Source: Chloroflexi bacterium RBG_16_51_16 (lineage in GTDB: Bacteria > Chloroflexota > Anaerolineae > Anaerolineales > Villigracilaceae). Taken from it: a stretch of 7,480 bases of DNA. Where the stretch lies: NCBI GenBank assembly GCA_001796785.1, contig MGNL01000077.1:2287-9766 (forward strand). The letters run 5' to 3'. Shown one piece after another: positions 1 to 3,905 of this stretch. Below the pieces are notes generated by a model. It worked only from the letters and a program-made list of their open reading frames with translations, was not told where the DNA came from and searched no databases. How positions within the stretch are numbered: the stretch's first letter is position 1; every line of letters starts with the position of its first letter. A program made the translations under genes and the position numbers.

Positions 1-210
1 TTCCCAGCGCGCCTGCCATTTTTTCTCCATCGCCAGAGGGTTATATGAAATATCTTTTTGCGTCGAAGTGCGTTCAACGTTTATCGTTGAACGTCTGGTT
101 GCAGCCCTGGATGTCTTTTTTACCGCCACGGTTTTTTTAGACCGAATGGGTTTCTTCGATTTGGAAGTTATTTTCCCCGGGTTTGTTTTCTTATTTTGCT
201 TACCTGTCAT
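1..210 (-). CDS. leuS: Leucyl-tRNA synthetase, N-terminal 70 residues (runs off the left edge)
   Basis: This is the first 70 codons of a class I aminoacyl-tRNA synthetase that charges tRNA-Leu in the cytoplasm. Residues 55-70 (SYNPLAMEKKWQARWE) match the usual beginning of bacterial LeuRS, with the Tyr-x-Pro, Glu-x-Lys-Trp-Gln and Trp-Glu pattern. The HIGH motif lies beyond the window. The ATG at 208-210 is preceded by a strong ribosome site (GAGGTGA, 213-219) directly after a T-box terminator. The T-box specifier is a leucine codon, which independently supports the call over ValRS or IleRS. Residues 1-54 are an unusual Lys/Arg-rich, Ser/Thr-rich low-complexity extension (17 Lys or Arg) ahead of the conserved start. 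A start at Met61 would remove the conserved YNP and has no ribosome site. ValRS is the main alternative and is unlikely. Confidence 0.88.
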   Translation of the reverse strand, partial: MTGKQNKKTNPGKITSKSKKPIRSKKTVAVKKTSRAATRRSTINVERTSTQKDISYNPLAMEKKWQARWE

Positions 211-496
211 TCTCACCTCAATATTAAAAAATAAAATCCCTTCATCTCTTCCGGGACGAAGGGTTTCTCCGTGGTACCACCCGATTTATGTCGAACGCGA
301 GGCGTCCAACACCACTCGATCGCTGTAACGGGCTCACCCGACGCTGACTACTGGATTTCACCAGCGCAGTCCTCTTAATAACAGGCGAGTTCAGCCTGAT
401 GCGGCGCTCCCGAATGCGCTCCGAAGGGCTTCCACCTCACTCTCCCTTCTCGCTGGCGGGATGGCTTACTACTCCTGTTCTGACCTTTATCAGATT
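211..496 (-). promoter_or_regulatory. T-box leader riboswitch, leucine-specific (CTC specifier)
   Basis: The untranslated leader of leuS has the full T-box layout. Read on the minus strand, Stem I is closed by AACAGG (474-479) pairing with CCTGTT (380-385). Above it the specifier loop carries AGTA on the 5' side and GAACTCG on the 3' side (386-392), the usual loop-E arrangement. The specifier codon is therefore CTC at 387-389, followed by a purine. A GGTGGAAGC element and a CTGG-TGAAAT-CCAG hairpin (Stem III-like) follow. The T-box core GGGTGGTACCACGG lies at 269-282. Its TGGT can pair with an A73-CCA tRNA end, as expected for tRNA-Leu. In known T-boxes uncharged tRNA stabilises the antiterminator, so leuS should be made when leucyl-tRNA is scarce. 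The leader start is inferred from the promoter. Confidence 0.93.
226..263 (-). terminator. T-box regulated intrinsic terminator before leuS
   Basis: Read on the minus strand, CCCTTCGTC (255-263) and GATGAAGGG (238-246) form a 9-bp stem with one G-U pair and an 8-base loop. The run ATTTTATTTTTT (226-237) follows. The stem begins just after the T-box core, so antiterminator and terminator would be mutually exclusive folds. The leuS ribosome site begins only a few bases downstream. Confidence 0.9.
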
Positions 497-502
497 TGCG
501 CC

Positions 503-511
503 ATTATAGCA
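503..511 (-). promoter_or_regulatory. Extended -10 promoter for the leuS T-box transcript
   Basis: Read on the minus strand, TGCTATAAT is a perfect extended -10 element (TGn plus TATAAT at 503-508). Transcription would start near 496, giving a leader of about 286 bases. The hexamer at the -35 distance (GGAGAA or nearby) has no resemblance to TTGACA. That region is occupied by the hairpin at 512-542, so the promoter probably depends on the extended -10. Confidence 0.7.
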
Positions 512-542
512 CAGGAGCGATCGGCTTCTCCGATCGCTCCTG
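512..542 (-). terminator. 13-bp hairpin ending the tRNA-Ala unit
   Basis: A perfect 13-bp inverted repeat (CAGGAGCGATCGG and its complement) with a 5-base loop begins three bases after the end of tRNA-Ala(GGC). It has no following T-run on either strand, so it is not a textbook intrinsic terminator. Its position between a tRNA unit and the next promoter suggests termination, 3' end protection or insulation. Its far arm lies in the -35 region of the leuS promoter. Confidence 0.55.
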
Positions 543-545
543 CAG

Positions 546-618
546 TGGACCCAGGGGGATTCGAACCCCCGACCTTCTCAATGCCATTGAGACGCGCTCC
601 CAACTGCGCTATGGGCCC
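546..618 (-). tRNA. tRNA-Ala (anticodon GGC)
   Basis: A complete 73-base cloverleaf: acceptor GGGCCCA with TGGGTCC, D-arm GCGC/GCGC, anticodon stem TCTCA/TGAGA around loop ATGGCAT, variable loop AGGTC, T-arm GGGGG-TTCGAAT-CCCCC. The anticodon is GGC, reading GCC and GCU alanine codons. The G3-U70 pair, the alanine identity element, is present. The discriminator is A73, and the 3' CCA is not encoded (CTG follows), so it must be added after processing. No convincing promoter lies just upstream, so it is probably transcribed with tRNA-Ala(CGC). Confidence 0.97.
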
Positions 619-625
619 GGTGTAC

Positions 626-681
626 CAGTGATCAGTAATCAGTTGTCAGTAATCAGTCTTCAGTCTTCAGTGTTCGGTAGT
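626..681. repeat. Eight tandem heptamers CAGTNNT
   Basis: Eight uninterrupted 7-base units occupy 626-681: CAGTGAT, CAGTAAT, CAGTTGT, CAGTAAT, CAGTCTT twice, CAGTGTT and a diverged CGGTAGT. The period and the CAGT core are strict while positions 5 and 6 vary. This resembles the short tandemly repeated sequences known from cyanobacteria and other bacteria. It lies between two tRNA-Ala genes, in what is probably their shared transcript. The rest of the 114-base spacer (682-732) shows no gene. Confidence 0.85.
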
Positions 682-732
682 GGACAGTGATGCGAAGTGA
701 GCACTGACACCTGAATAGGGCTTACTGTCCTG

Positions 733-805
733 TGGACCTGAGGGGATTCGAACCCCTGACCTCCTCAGTGCGATTGAGGCGCGCTCCCAACTGCGCTACA
801 GGCCC
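733..805 (-). tRNA. tRNA-Ala (anticodon CGC)
   Basis: A complete 73-base cloverleaf: acceptor GGGCCTG with CAGGTCC, D-arm GCGC/GCGC, anticodon stem CCTCA/TGAGG around loop ATCGCAC, variable loop AGGTC, T-arm AGGGG-TTCGAAT-CCCCT. The anticodon is CGC, specific for GCG. The G3-U70 alanine identity pair is present, the discriminator is A73 and CCA is not encoded. Its 5' end directly abuts two 66-base tRNA-like repeats that share its first 26 bases. The promoter at 955-983 must read through these repeats to reach it. Confidence 0.97.
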
Positions 806-871
806 GAGACACCTCATGATCATGACCTTGGCGCTTTGAGCGCCACGCGCTCCCACCTGCGCTACAGGCCC
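806..871 (-). pseudogene. Truncated tRNA-Ala-like element, copy 2 (no T-arm, CAA loop)
   Basis: On the minus strand the first 26 bases match tRNA-Ala(CGC) except for one base in the D-loop (AGGTGGGA for AGTTGGGA). The anticodon arm is replaced by TGGCG-CTCAAAG-CGCCA, followed by AGGTC as in a variable loop. The T-arm and acceptor 3' strand are absent. In their place are 18 bases containing the palindrome ATGATCAT and then GAGGTGTCTC. If the hairpin is read as an anticodon arm, U33 and A37 are in place and the triplet is CAA. It joins tRNA-Ala(CGC) without a spacer. It may be a decayed duplicate or an unusual small RNA. Confidence 0.75.
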
Positions 872-937
872 GAGACACCTCATGATCATGGCCTTGGCGC
901 TTTGAGCGCCACACGCTCCCAACTGCGCTACAGGCTC
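872..937 (-). pseudogene. Truncated tRNA-Ala-like element, copy 1 (no T-arm, CAA loop)
   Basis: This is the first unit of a 66-base tandem pair and differs from copy 2 at only a few positions: GAGCCTG for GGGCCTG at the 5' end, D-loop AGTTGGGA, GCGTG for GCGCG, and AGGCC for AGGTC. The replacement hairpin with CAA triloop and the 18-base tail are identical to copy 2. It is the first element downstream of the promoter at 955-983. With no T-arm or acceptor 3' strand it cannot be a normal translation tRNA. Confidence 0.75.
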
Positions 938-954
938 ATTTAAAGGTGCAAGGT

Positions 955-983
955 ATTCTACTTGAGGGAATTATGGGTGTCAA
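955..983 (-). promoter_or_regulatory. Promoter of the tRNA-Ala unit
   Basis: Read on the minus strand, TTGACA (978-983), a 17-base spacer and TAGAAT (955-960) form a near-consensus housekeeping promoter. Transcription would start near 948, about ten bases before tRNA-like copy 1. The sequence around the -35, GGGC-TTTGCTTGAC, closely resembles that of the promoter at 2556-2584. Confidence 0.85.
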
Positions 984-1092
984 GCAAAGCCCAACCAACC
1001 CTAGAAAACCGACAATTTTTTCGTTAAAAATAGTAGCTGGAGCAGGTAAGGCAGCACCCTCCCGCCATGTCTGTCACAATGTGGAGGTTTGA

Positions 1093-1416
1093 ATGTCTGA
1101 TATGCAATTCGTGACCGAATCGGATTTTCAGGACGAGGTGCTCAAGGATCCCCTTCCGGTCCTCGTGGATTTTACGGCCGACTGGTGCGCGCCGTGCAAG
1201 ATGATCGCGCCGATCGTCGAACAGCTTGCGCAGGAATGGCAGGGCAAGGTGAAGGTGGTCAAGCTGGATGCGGATATGAATCCAAACATCATGATGCAGT
1301 ATGGTGTGATGGGGATCCCGACTTTGATGCTCTTCAAAGGCGGTGAGTTGAAGGAACGCATGGTCGGTTACCAACCCAAGGAGAGGCTGACCGCTAAAAT
1401 CACTCAGCACGTGTGA
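1093..1416 (+). CDS. trxA: Thioredoxin
   Basis: A 107-residue thioredoxin, the full length of the classic single-domain family. It is a cytoplasmic dithiol-disulfide oxidoreductase, normally recharged by thioredoxin reductase. The active site W31-C32-A33-P34-C35-K36 is WCAPC rather than the common WCGPC. The buried acid D26, P40, K57, cis-proline P76 (GIPT) and G92 all sit at the same numbers as in E. coli Trx1. The start is fixed by GGAGG at 1083-1087, five bases before the ATG. It stands alone on its strand, divergent from the tRNA-Ala promoter and convergent with surE. No reductase gene is nearby. The roughly 110 bases between the tRNA promoter and this gene show no clear promoter to me. 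Confidence 0.95.
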   Translation: MSDMQFVTESDFQDEVLKDPLPVLVDFTADWCAPCKMIAPIVEQLAQEWQGKVKVVKLDADMNPNIMMQYGVMGIPTLMLFKGGELKERMVGYQPKERLTAKITQHV

Positions 1417-1436
1417 ATCCAAGGTTTCAGAGGATG

Positions 1437-1470
1437 ATCGAAGAGCCGCAGGATCCTGCGGCTCTTCGAT
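1437..1470. terminator. Bidirectional terminator-like palindrome between trxA and surE
   Basis: A perfect 34-base palindrome (17 bases per arm, GGATCC at the centre) occupies the gap between the convergent trxA and surE stops. It could form a very stable hairpin in either transcript. T-runs are lacking on both sides (GTTTAAG on plus), so it may act mainly by structure. Confidence 0.75.
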
Positions 1471-1472
1471 GT

Positions 1473-2309
1473 TTAAGCCTTACGGAGGAAGCTTTCGAAA
1501 TCCTTTAAATCCACTCGGGAGGTGAGGTCCAGGCTGAGGGGTACCACGGCTACCAGATGCTTCCGCCTCAACAAATATACGTCCGAATCCTCTGCCTCAC
1601 TCTCCAGCAAGGCAGCTTCACGGTAGCCAACCGTGCCAGGCTCGCTCCATGAGGTCCGCTGGGGTGCAGTCGGCTCATAGTAACGCAGACGACCGACACG
1701 CCCCACCTGCCAGGGTGTGGACGGGGTCGCATCGGAGGGGACATCCACTTTTAACACATGTGCATCCTCAGGAAATTTTTTATCGAGCAACAGCCTGGCA
1801 AAGTACCCAGTGAAAAAAGCTGCCGCGGAAAAATCCACATCTTCGGAATACGTGAGGTGATATTCCTGCGCGACTTCCAGGGACATGGCCAAGGCTGGTA
1901 CTCCGAGGGCAGCAGCTTCCAGAGCTGCGCCTACCGTTCCCGAGATAGTAACACCCAGCCCAACGTTTTCCCCATAATTAATTCCGGCGACGACCAGATC
2001 CGGTTTCATAGGATTGATCTCCAGCACAGCATGCAAGACCGCCTGTGCCGGCGAACCTCCCACCGCATACACGATCCAATCCTGGTCCTTTACCCGGACG
2101 GTTTCCTCAGTAATGATCCCATCGGATGTGTTGGGCAGGCTGCGACCCATACCTGAGGATTGCTCACGAGGCGCCGCGACCGTAACATAGCCAATCTCTG
2201 AAAGCGCGGCAGCTGCAGCCCAGAGTCCCGGGGATTGGATGCCGTCATCATTGGTAAGCAGGATGTTGGGTCTAATCTTGTTCATGCCATAAAAAGAAGC
2301 GGGGTTCAC
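1473..2309 (-). CDS. surE: SurE-type 5'/3'-nucleotidase (survival protein)
   Basis: SurE enzymes are metal-dependent phosphatases that remove phosphate from nucleoside monophosphates in the cytoplasm. The protein is 278 residues from the GTG, somewhat longer than many SurE proteins. Seen motifs: ILLTNDDG at 16-23 (metal ligands D21, D22), APREQSSGMG at 46-55 (serine ligand), GSPAQAV at 85-91 (GTPADCV-like), and AGINYGENVG at 108-117 (N111 ligand) followed by SGTVGAALEAA. The GTG at 2307-2309 has GGGAG upstream at a short spacing. The ATG at 2283-2285 (residue 9) fits the family N-terminus better but has no ribosome site. The gene begins 19 bases after tRNA-Arg, so it is probably carried on the tRNA transcript. 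The often linked pcm gene is absent. Confidence 0.93.
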   Translation of the reverse strand: MNPASFYGMNKIRPNILLTNDDGIQSPGLWAAAAALSEIGYVTVAAPREQSSGMGRSLPNTSDGIITEETVRVKDQDWIVYAVGGSPAQAVLHAVLEINPMKPDLVVAGINYGENVGLGVTISGTVGAALEAAALGVPALAMSLEVAQEYHLTYSEDVDFSAAAFFTGYFARLLLDKKFPEDAHVLKVDVPSDATPSTPWQVGRVGRLRYYEPTAPQRTSWSEPGTVGYREAALLESEAEDSDVYLLRRKHLVAVVPLSLDLTSRVDLKDFESFLRKA

Positions 2310-2328
2310 CCGCTCCCTGTCGATGCAG

Positions 2329-2402
2329 CGCTCCTGGCGCGACTCGAACGCGCGACCTTTTGGTCCGCAACCAAACGCTCTGATCCACTGAGCTACAGGA
2401 GC
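2329..2402 (-). tRNA. tRNA-Arg (anticodon GCG)
   Basis: A complete 74-base cloverleaf: acceptor GCTCCTG with CAGGAGC, D-arm GCTC/GAGC with loop AGTGGATCA (A20 present, an arginine identity base), anticodon stem TTTGG/CCAAA around loop TTGCGGA, variable loop AGGTC, T-arm GCGCG-TTCGAGT-CGCGC. The anticodon reads GCG, for CGC and CGU arginine codons. Most bacteria instead use ACG, with A34 converted to inosine. The discriminator is G73 and CCA is not encoded. It lies 19 bases upstream of surE on the same strand. Confidence 0.95.
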
Positions 2403-2411
2403 ATTTTGGTG
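2375..2411. repeat. 37-bp direct repeat, copy inside tRNA-Arg
   Basis: This stretch (tRNA-Arg positions 1-27 plus nine upstream bases) is repeated without mismatch at 2513-2549. Similarity continues beyond it to a GATTARAAT -10 region, so the duplicated unit included part of the promoter. The repeat stops where the anticodon arm begins. Confidence 0.9.
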
Positions 2412-2417
2412 AAAGTT

Positions 2418-2446
2418 ATTCTAATCGACTTGGAAAGATTTGGGAA
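2418..2446 (-). promoter_or_regulatory. Candidate weak promoter of tRNA-Arg
   Basis: Read on the minus strand, TTCCCA (2441-2446), a 17-base spacer and TAGAAT (2418-2423) lie just ahead of tRNA-Arg. The -10 is good and the -35 matches only four of six consensus bases. The -10 and the bases following it (GATTAGAAT, then CACCAAAATG) are duplicated ahead of the tRNA-like element at 2492-2540. Confidence 0.5.
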
Positions 2447-2491
2447 GGAAGCGGGGATTTGAGGCCCACTTTAAATCGCATTGGTTGATTC

Positions 2492-2540
2492 GGCCTTGGC
2501 GCTGAAAGCGCCACGCTCTGATCCACTGAGCTACAGGAGC
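2492..2540 (-). pseudogene. Truncated tRNA-Arg-like element (no T-arm, TTC loop)
   Basis: The 5' acceptor strand, D-arm and base 26 are identical to tRNA-Arg(GCG). The anticodon arm is replaced by TGGCG-CTTTCAG-CGCCA, followed by AGGCC at the variable-loop position. What follows (GAATCAACCAATGCGATTT) can form a weak 5-bp stem but has no TTCGA loop, and no acceptor 3' strand is seen. The hairpin stem is identical to that of the tRNA-Ala-like copies at 806-937, while the three loop bases differ (TTC against CAA). It lies directly behind the promoter at 2556-2584 and 89 bases ahead of the real tRNA-Arg. Confidence 0.75.
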
Positions 2541-2555
2541 ATTTTGGTGGACAGG

Positions 2556-2584
2556 ATTTTAATCCATTATCAGATGTGGGTCAA
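2556..2584 (-). promoter_or_regulatory. Promoter ahead of the tRNA-Arg-like element
   Basis: Read on the minus strand, TTGACC (2579-2584), a 17-base spacer and TAAAAT (2556-2561) form a good housekeeping promoter. By eye it is better than the one directly before the real tRNA-Arg. The context GGGC-ATTGCTTGAC resembles the tRNA-Ala promoter at 955-983. Reading through would include the tRNA-like element, tRNA-Arg and probably surE. Confidence 0.75.
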
Positions 2585-2673
2585 GCAATGCCCTTCGGAT
2601 GAATGAGAACAGTGGGAAAAATGATCACAAGGTTTCTTGAGAGGCCGATCCGATGGTACCAAGAATTTAGCTG

Positions 2674-2687
2674 TACAATGGAATTGT
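2674..2687 (+). promoter_or_regulatory. Possible -10 and small inverted repeat before radC
   Basis: TACAAT at 2674-2679 is a plausible -10 box giving a 20-base leader for radC. It overlaps ACAAT-GGA-ATTGT, a 5-bp inverted repeat (2675-2687). No matching -35 is found at the usual spacing. A TTGAGA at 2637-2642 is too far from this -10. The bases between the tRNA promoter and here (2585-2673) hold no gene that I can support. Confidence 0.3.
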
Positions 2688-2705
2688 CCACCGGGGAGGT
2701 CGACG

Positions 2706-3413
2706 ATGACAGAATCCACTGGGCAACCGATCTATCGCATTACCGACCTGCATGAGGCTGAACGGCCGCGCGAGCGGCTTGCCTCACTTGGACCCGAGGC
2801 GTTGAGCAGCGCTGAATTGCTTGCAATCCTCCTGCGGGTCGGGGTGGAGGGGGAGAATGCGGTCCAGGTGGGCCAGCGGCTGCTGCAATGTTATGGAGGG
2901 CTGGCCGGTTTGCACCGCGTGTCCTTTGCGGAACTGGTTAACCAACGTGGCATCGGCGAAGCGAAAGCATCCCAGATCAAGGCGGCGATCGAGCTGGGGA
3001 AGAGGCTGCACCAGCAGACGCCGGAAGACCACCCAACCATTAACAGTCCTGCAGATGCGGCGGAGATGGTGCGTTACGAAATGTCCGCCCTGGAGCAGGA
3101 GCATCTGAAAGTGCTGCTGCTGGACACGAAGAACCACGTCCTGGAGGTGGTGGAGGTTTATCACGGTTCAGTCAACATGTCCCAGGTTCGGGTGGGTGAG
3201 ATCTTCAAGGCGGCCATCCGGCGCAACGCCAGTGCGGTGATCGTGGTGCACAACCATCCCAGTGGGGACCCCACCCCGAGTCCAGAGGATGTGGCCGTGA
3301 CGCGGGCCATCCTGCAGGGCGGCAAGACGGTTGACATCGATGTGCTCGATCACTTGATCATTGGGCAGGGAGCCTGGGTGTCGATGAAACAGCGCGGCCT
3401 CGGATTTTCTTAG
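2706..3413 (+). CDS. radC: RadC family (JAB/MPN metalloprotease-like) protein
   Basis: A 235-residue RadC/UPF0758 protein, close to the family's usual length. Residues 34-100 form the N-terminal helix-hairpin-helix region, with SAELLAILLRVG at 35-46 and the GIGEAKA turn at 82-88. Residues 112-235 are the JAB/MPN fold, with the metal-binding signature H182-N-H184-P-S-G and D195 in PSPED. Despite the name, a direct role in DNA repair is doubtful in the literature and the substrate is unknown. The start at 2706 is preferred because GGGGAGG (2693-2699) lies six bases upstream. An earlier in-frame start at 2637 would add 23 residues unlike the family. The gene is divergent from the tRNA-Arg unit and followed by a palindromic terminator. 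Confidence 0.95.
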   Translation: MTESTGQPIYRITDLHEAERPRERLASLGPEALSSAELLAILLRVGVEGENAVQVGQRLLQCYGGLAGLHRVSFAELVNQRGIGEAKASQIKAAIELGKRLHQQTPEDHPTINSPADAAEMVRYEMSALEQEHLKVLLLDTKNHVLEVVEVYHGSVNMSQVRVGEIFKAAIRRNASAVIVVHNHPSGDPTPSPEDVAVTRAILQGGKTVDIDVLDHLIIGQGAWVSMKQRGLGFS

Positions 3414-3485
3414 TACGGAACCGTTTCACCACGCGAATAAAGAATTATTATGGCACGTAATTAATCAGGTACCCGTTGATAACCC

Positions 3486-3520
3486 AGGCGCAGCATGCTG
3501 CGCCTCTACCGATTGTTTTT
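3486..3520 (+). terminator. Terminator of radC
   Basis: A perfect 20-base palindrome (AGGCGCAGCATGCTGCGCCT, 3486-3505) is followed after ten bases by a T-rich run starting at 3516. It lies between the convergent radC and acylphosphatase genes. The distance from stem to T-run is longer than usual. The palindrome could also be a copy of a dispersed repeat. Confidence 0.6.
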
Positions 3521-3537
3521 ATTTTATATAAATAACT

Positions 3538-3834
3538 TTATTGACTGCGCCTGACGCTGAACTCGGAAAACTCTCCGGTCACGGGCTCGGATTCCACGCG
3601 TGTTTCGTCGACCCGCGAACCGAGCGGTCCCTGTTTGACGGTCATCAGGAATTCTTCAACCCTGCGCTTCTCTCCTTCAGCCACCGCTTCCACGGTGTCG
3701 TTCCCGACATTGCGCACCCAACCGGTTAAGCTCAGGCGATGCGCTTTTCCTTCCACGAAGGCACGGAAACCAACGGCTTGAACGCGGCCTGTAACCCAGA
3801 TATGAATCCGTTTATTTGCTTGAGCCTCAGTCAC
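3538..3834 (-). CDS. acyP: Acylphosphatase
   Basis: A 98-residue acylphosphatase, which hydrolyses carboxyl-phosphate bonds of small acyl phosphates in the cytoplasm. The signature GRVQAVGFRAF (16-26) supplies the phosphate-binding loop and catalytic R24. N42 in GWVRN (38-42) is the second catalytic residue. The usual glycine in VQGVGFR is alanine (A20) here. Length is about that of the family. The start is GTG at 3832-3834, with GAGG seven bases upstream; no in-frame ATG fits better. It is last in the minus-strand run, 71 bases after the AEC permease, and may belong to that operon. Confidence 0.93.
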   Translation of the reverse strand: MTEAQANKRIHIWVTGRVQAVGFRAFVEGKAHRLSLTGWVRNVGNDTVEAVAEGEKRRVEEFLMTVKQGPLGSRVDETRVESEPVTGEFSEFSVRRSQ

Positions 3835-3905
3835 AGAGTCGCCTCAGGATGGTTATTCGATCCACAAACAAGCACTGAGCATTCATAAGATCCTTTGATT
3901 CATTT

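Larger units (their letters stand above)
806..937 (-). repeat. Tandem repeat, 2 x 66 bp, derived from tRNA-Ala 5' half
   Basis: Two head-to-tail 66-base units join directly to the intact tRNA-Ala(CGC), so the 26-base tRNA 5' half occurs three times in a row (starting at 937, 871 and 805 on the minus strand). The units are nearly identical, implying recent duplication or conversion. Translation of this stretch gives a spurious alanine- and glycine-rich reading frame. Confidence 0.9.

Noticed and set aside
68..328. 86-codon plus-strand reading frame
   Set aside because: It is antisense to the leuS start and its T-box leader, both well supported on the other strand.
496..690. 64-codon reading frame on plus over tRNA-Ala(GGC) and the heptamers
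   Set aside because: It reads the antisense of a tRNA and a tandem repeat and has no ribosome site.
722..922. Open reading frame of 66 codons across the tRNA-Ala region (minus strand)
   Set aside because: It is a translation of tRNA-Ala and the two tRNA-like repeats. Such GPVAQLGAR-type peptides are well-known annotation artefacts.
806..937. Idea that the CAA-loop tRNA-like units are decoys for the leuS T-box
   Set aside because: The specifier is CTC, which needs a GAG anticodon. A CAA loop does not pair with it, and the units lack the 3' end needed for T-box contact.
806..937. CRISPR-like array or integrase attachment repeats
   Set aside because: There are only two units with no spacers and no cas or integrase gene. 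Attachment duplications normally copy the 3' part of a tRNA, while here the 5' half is copied.
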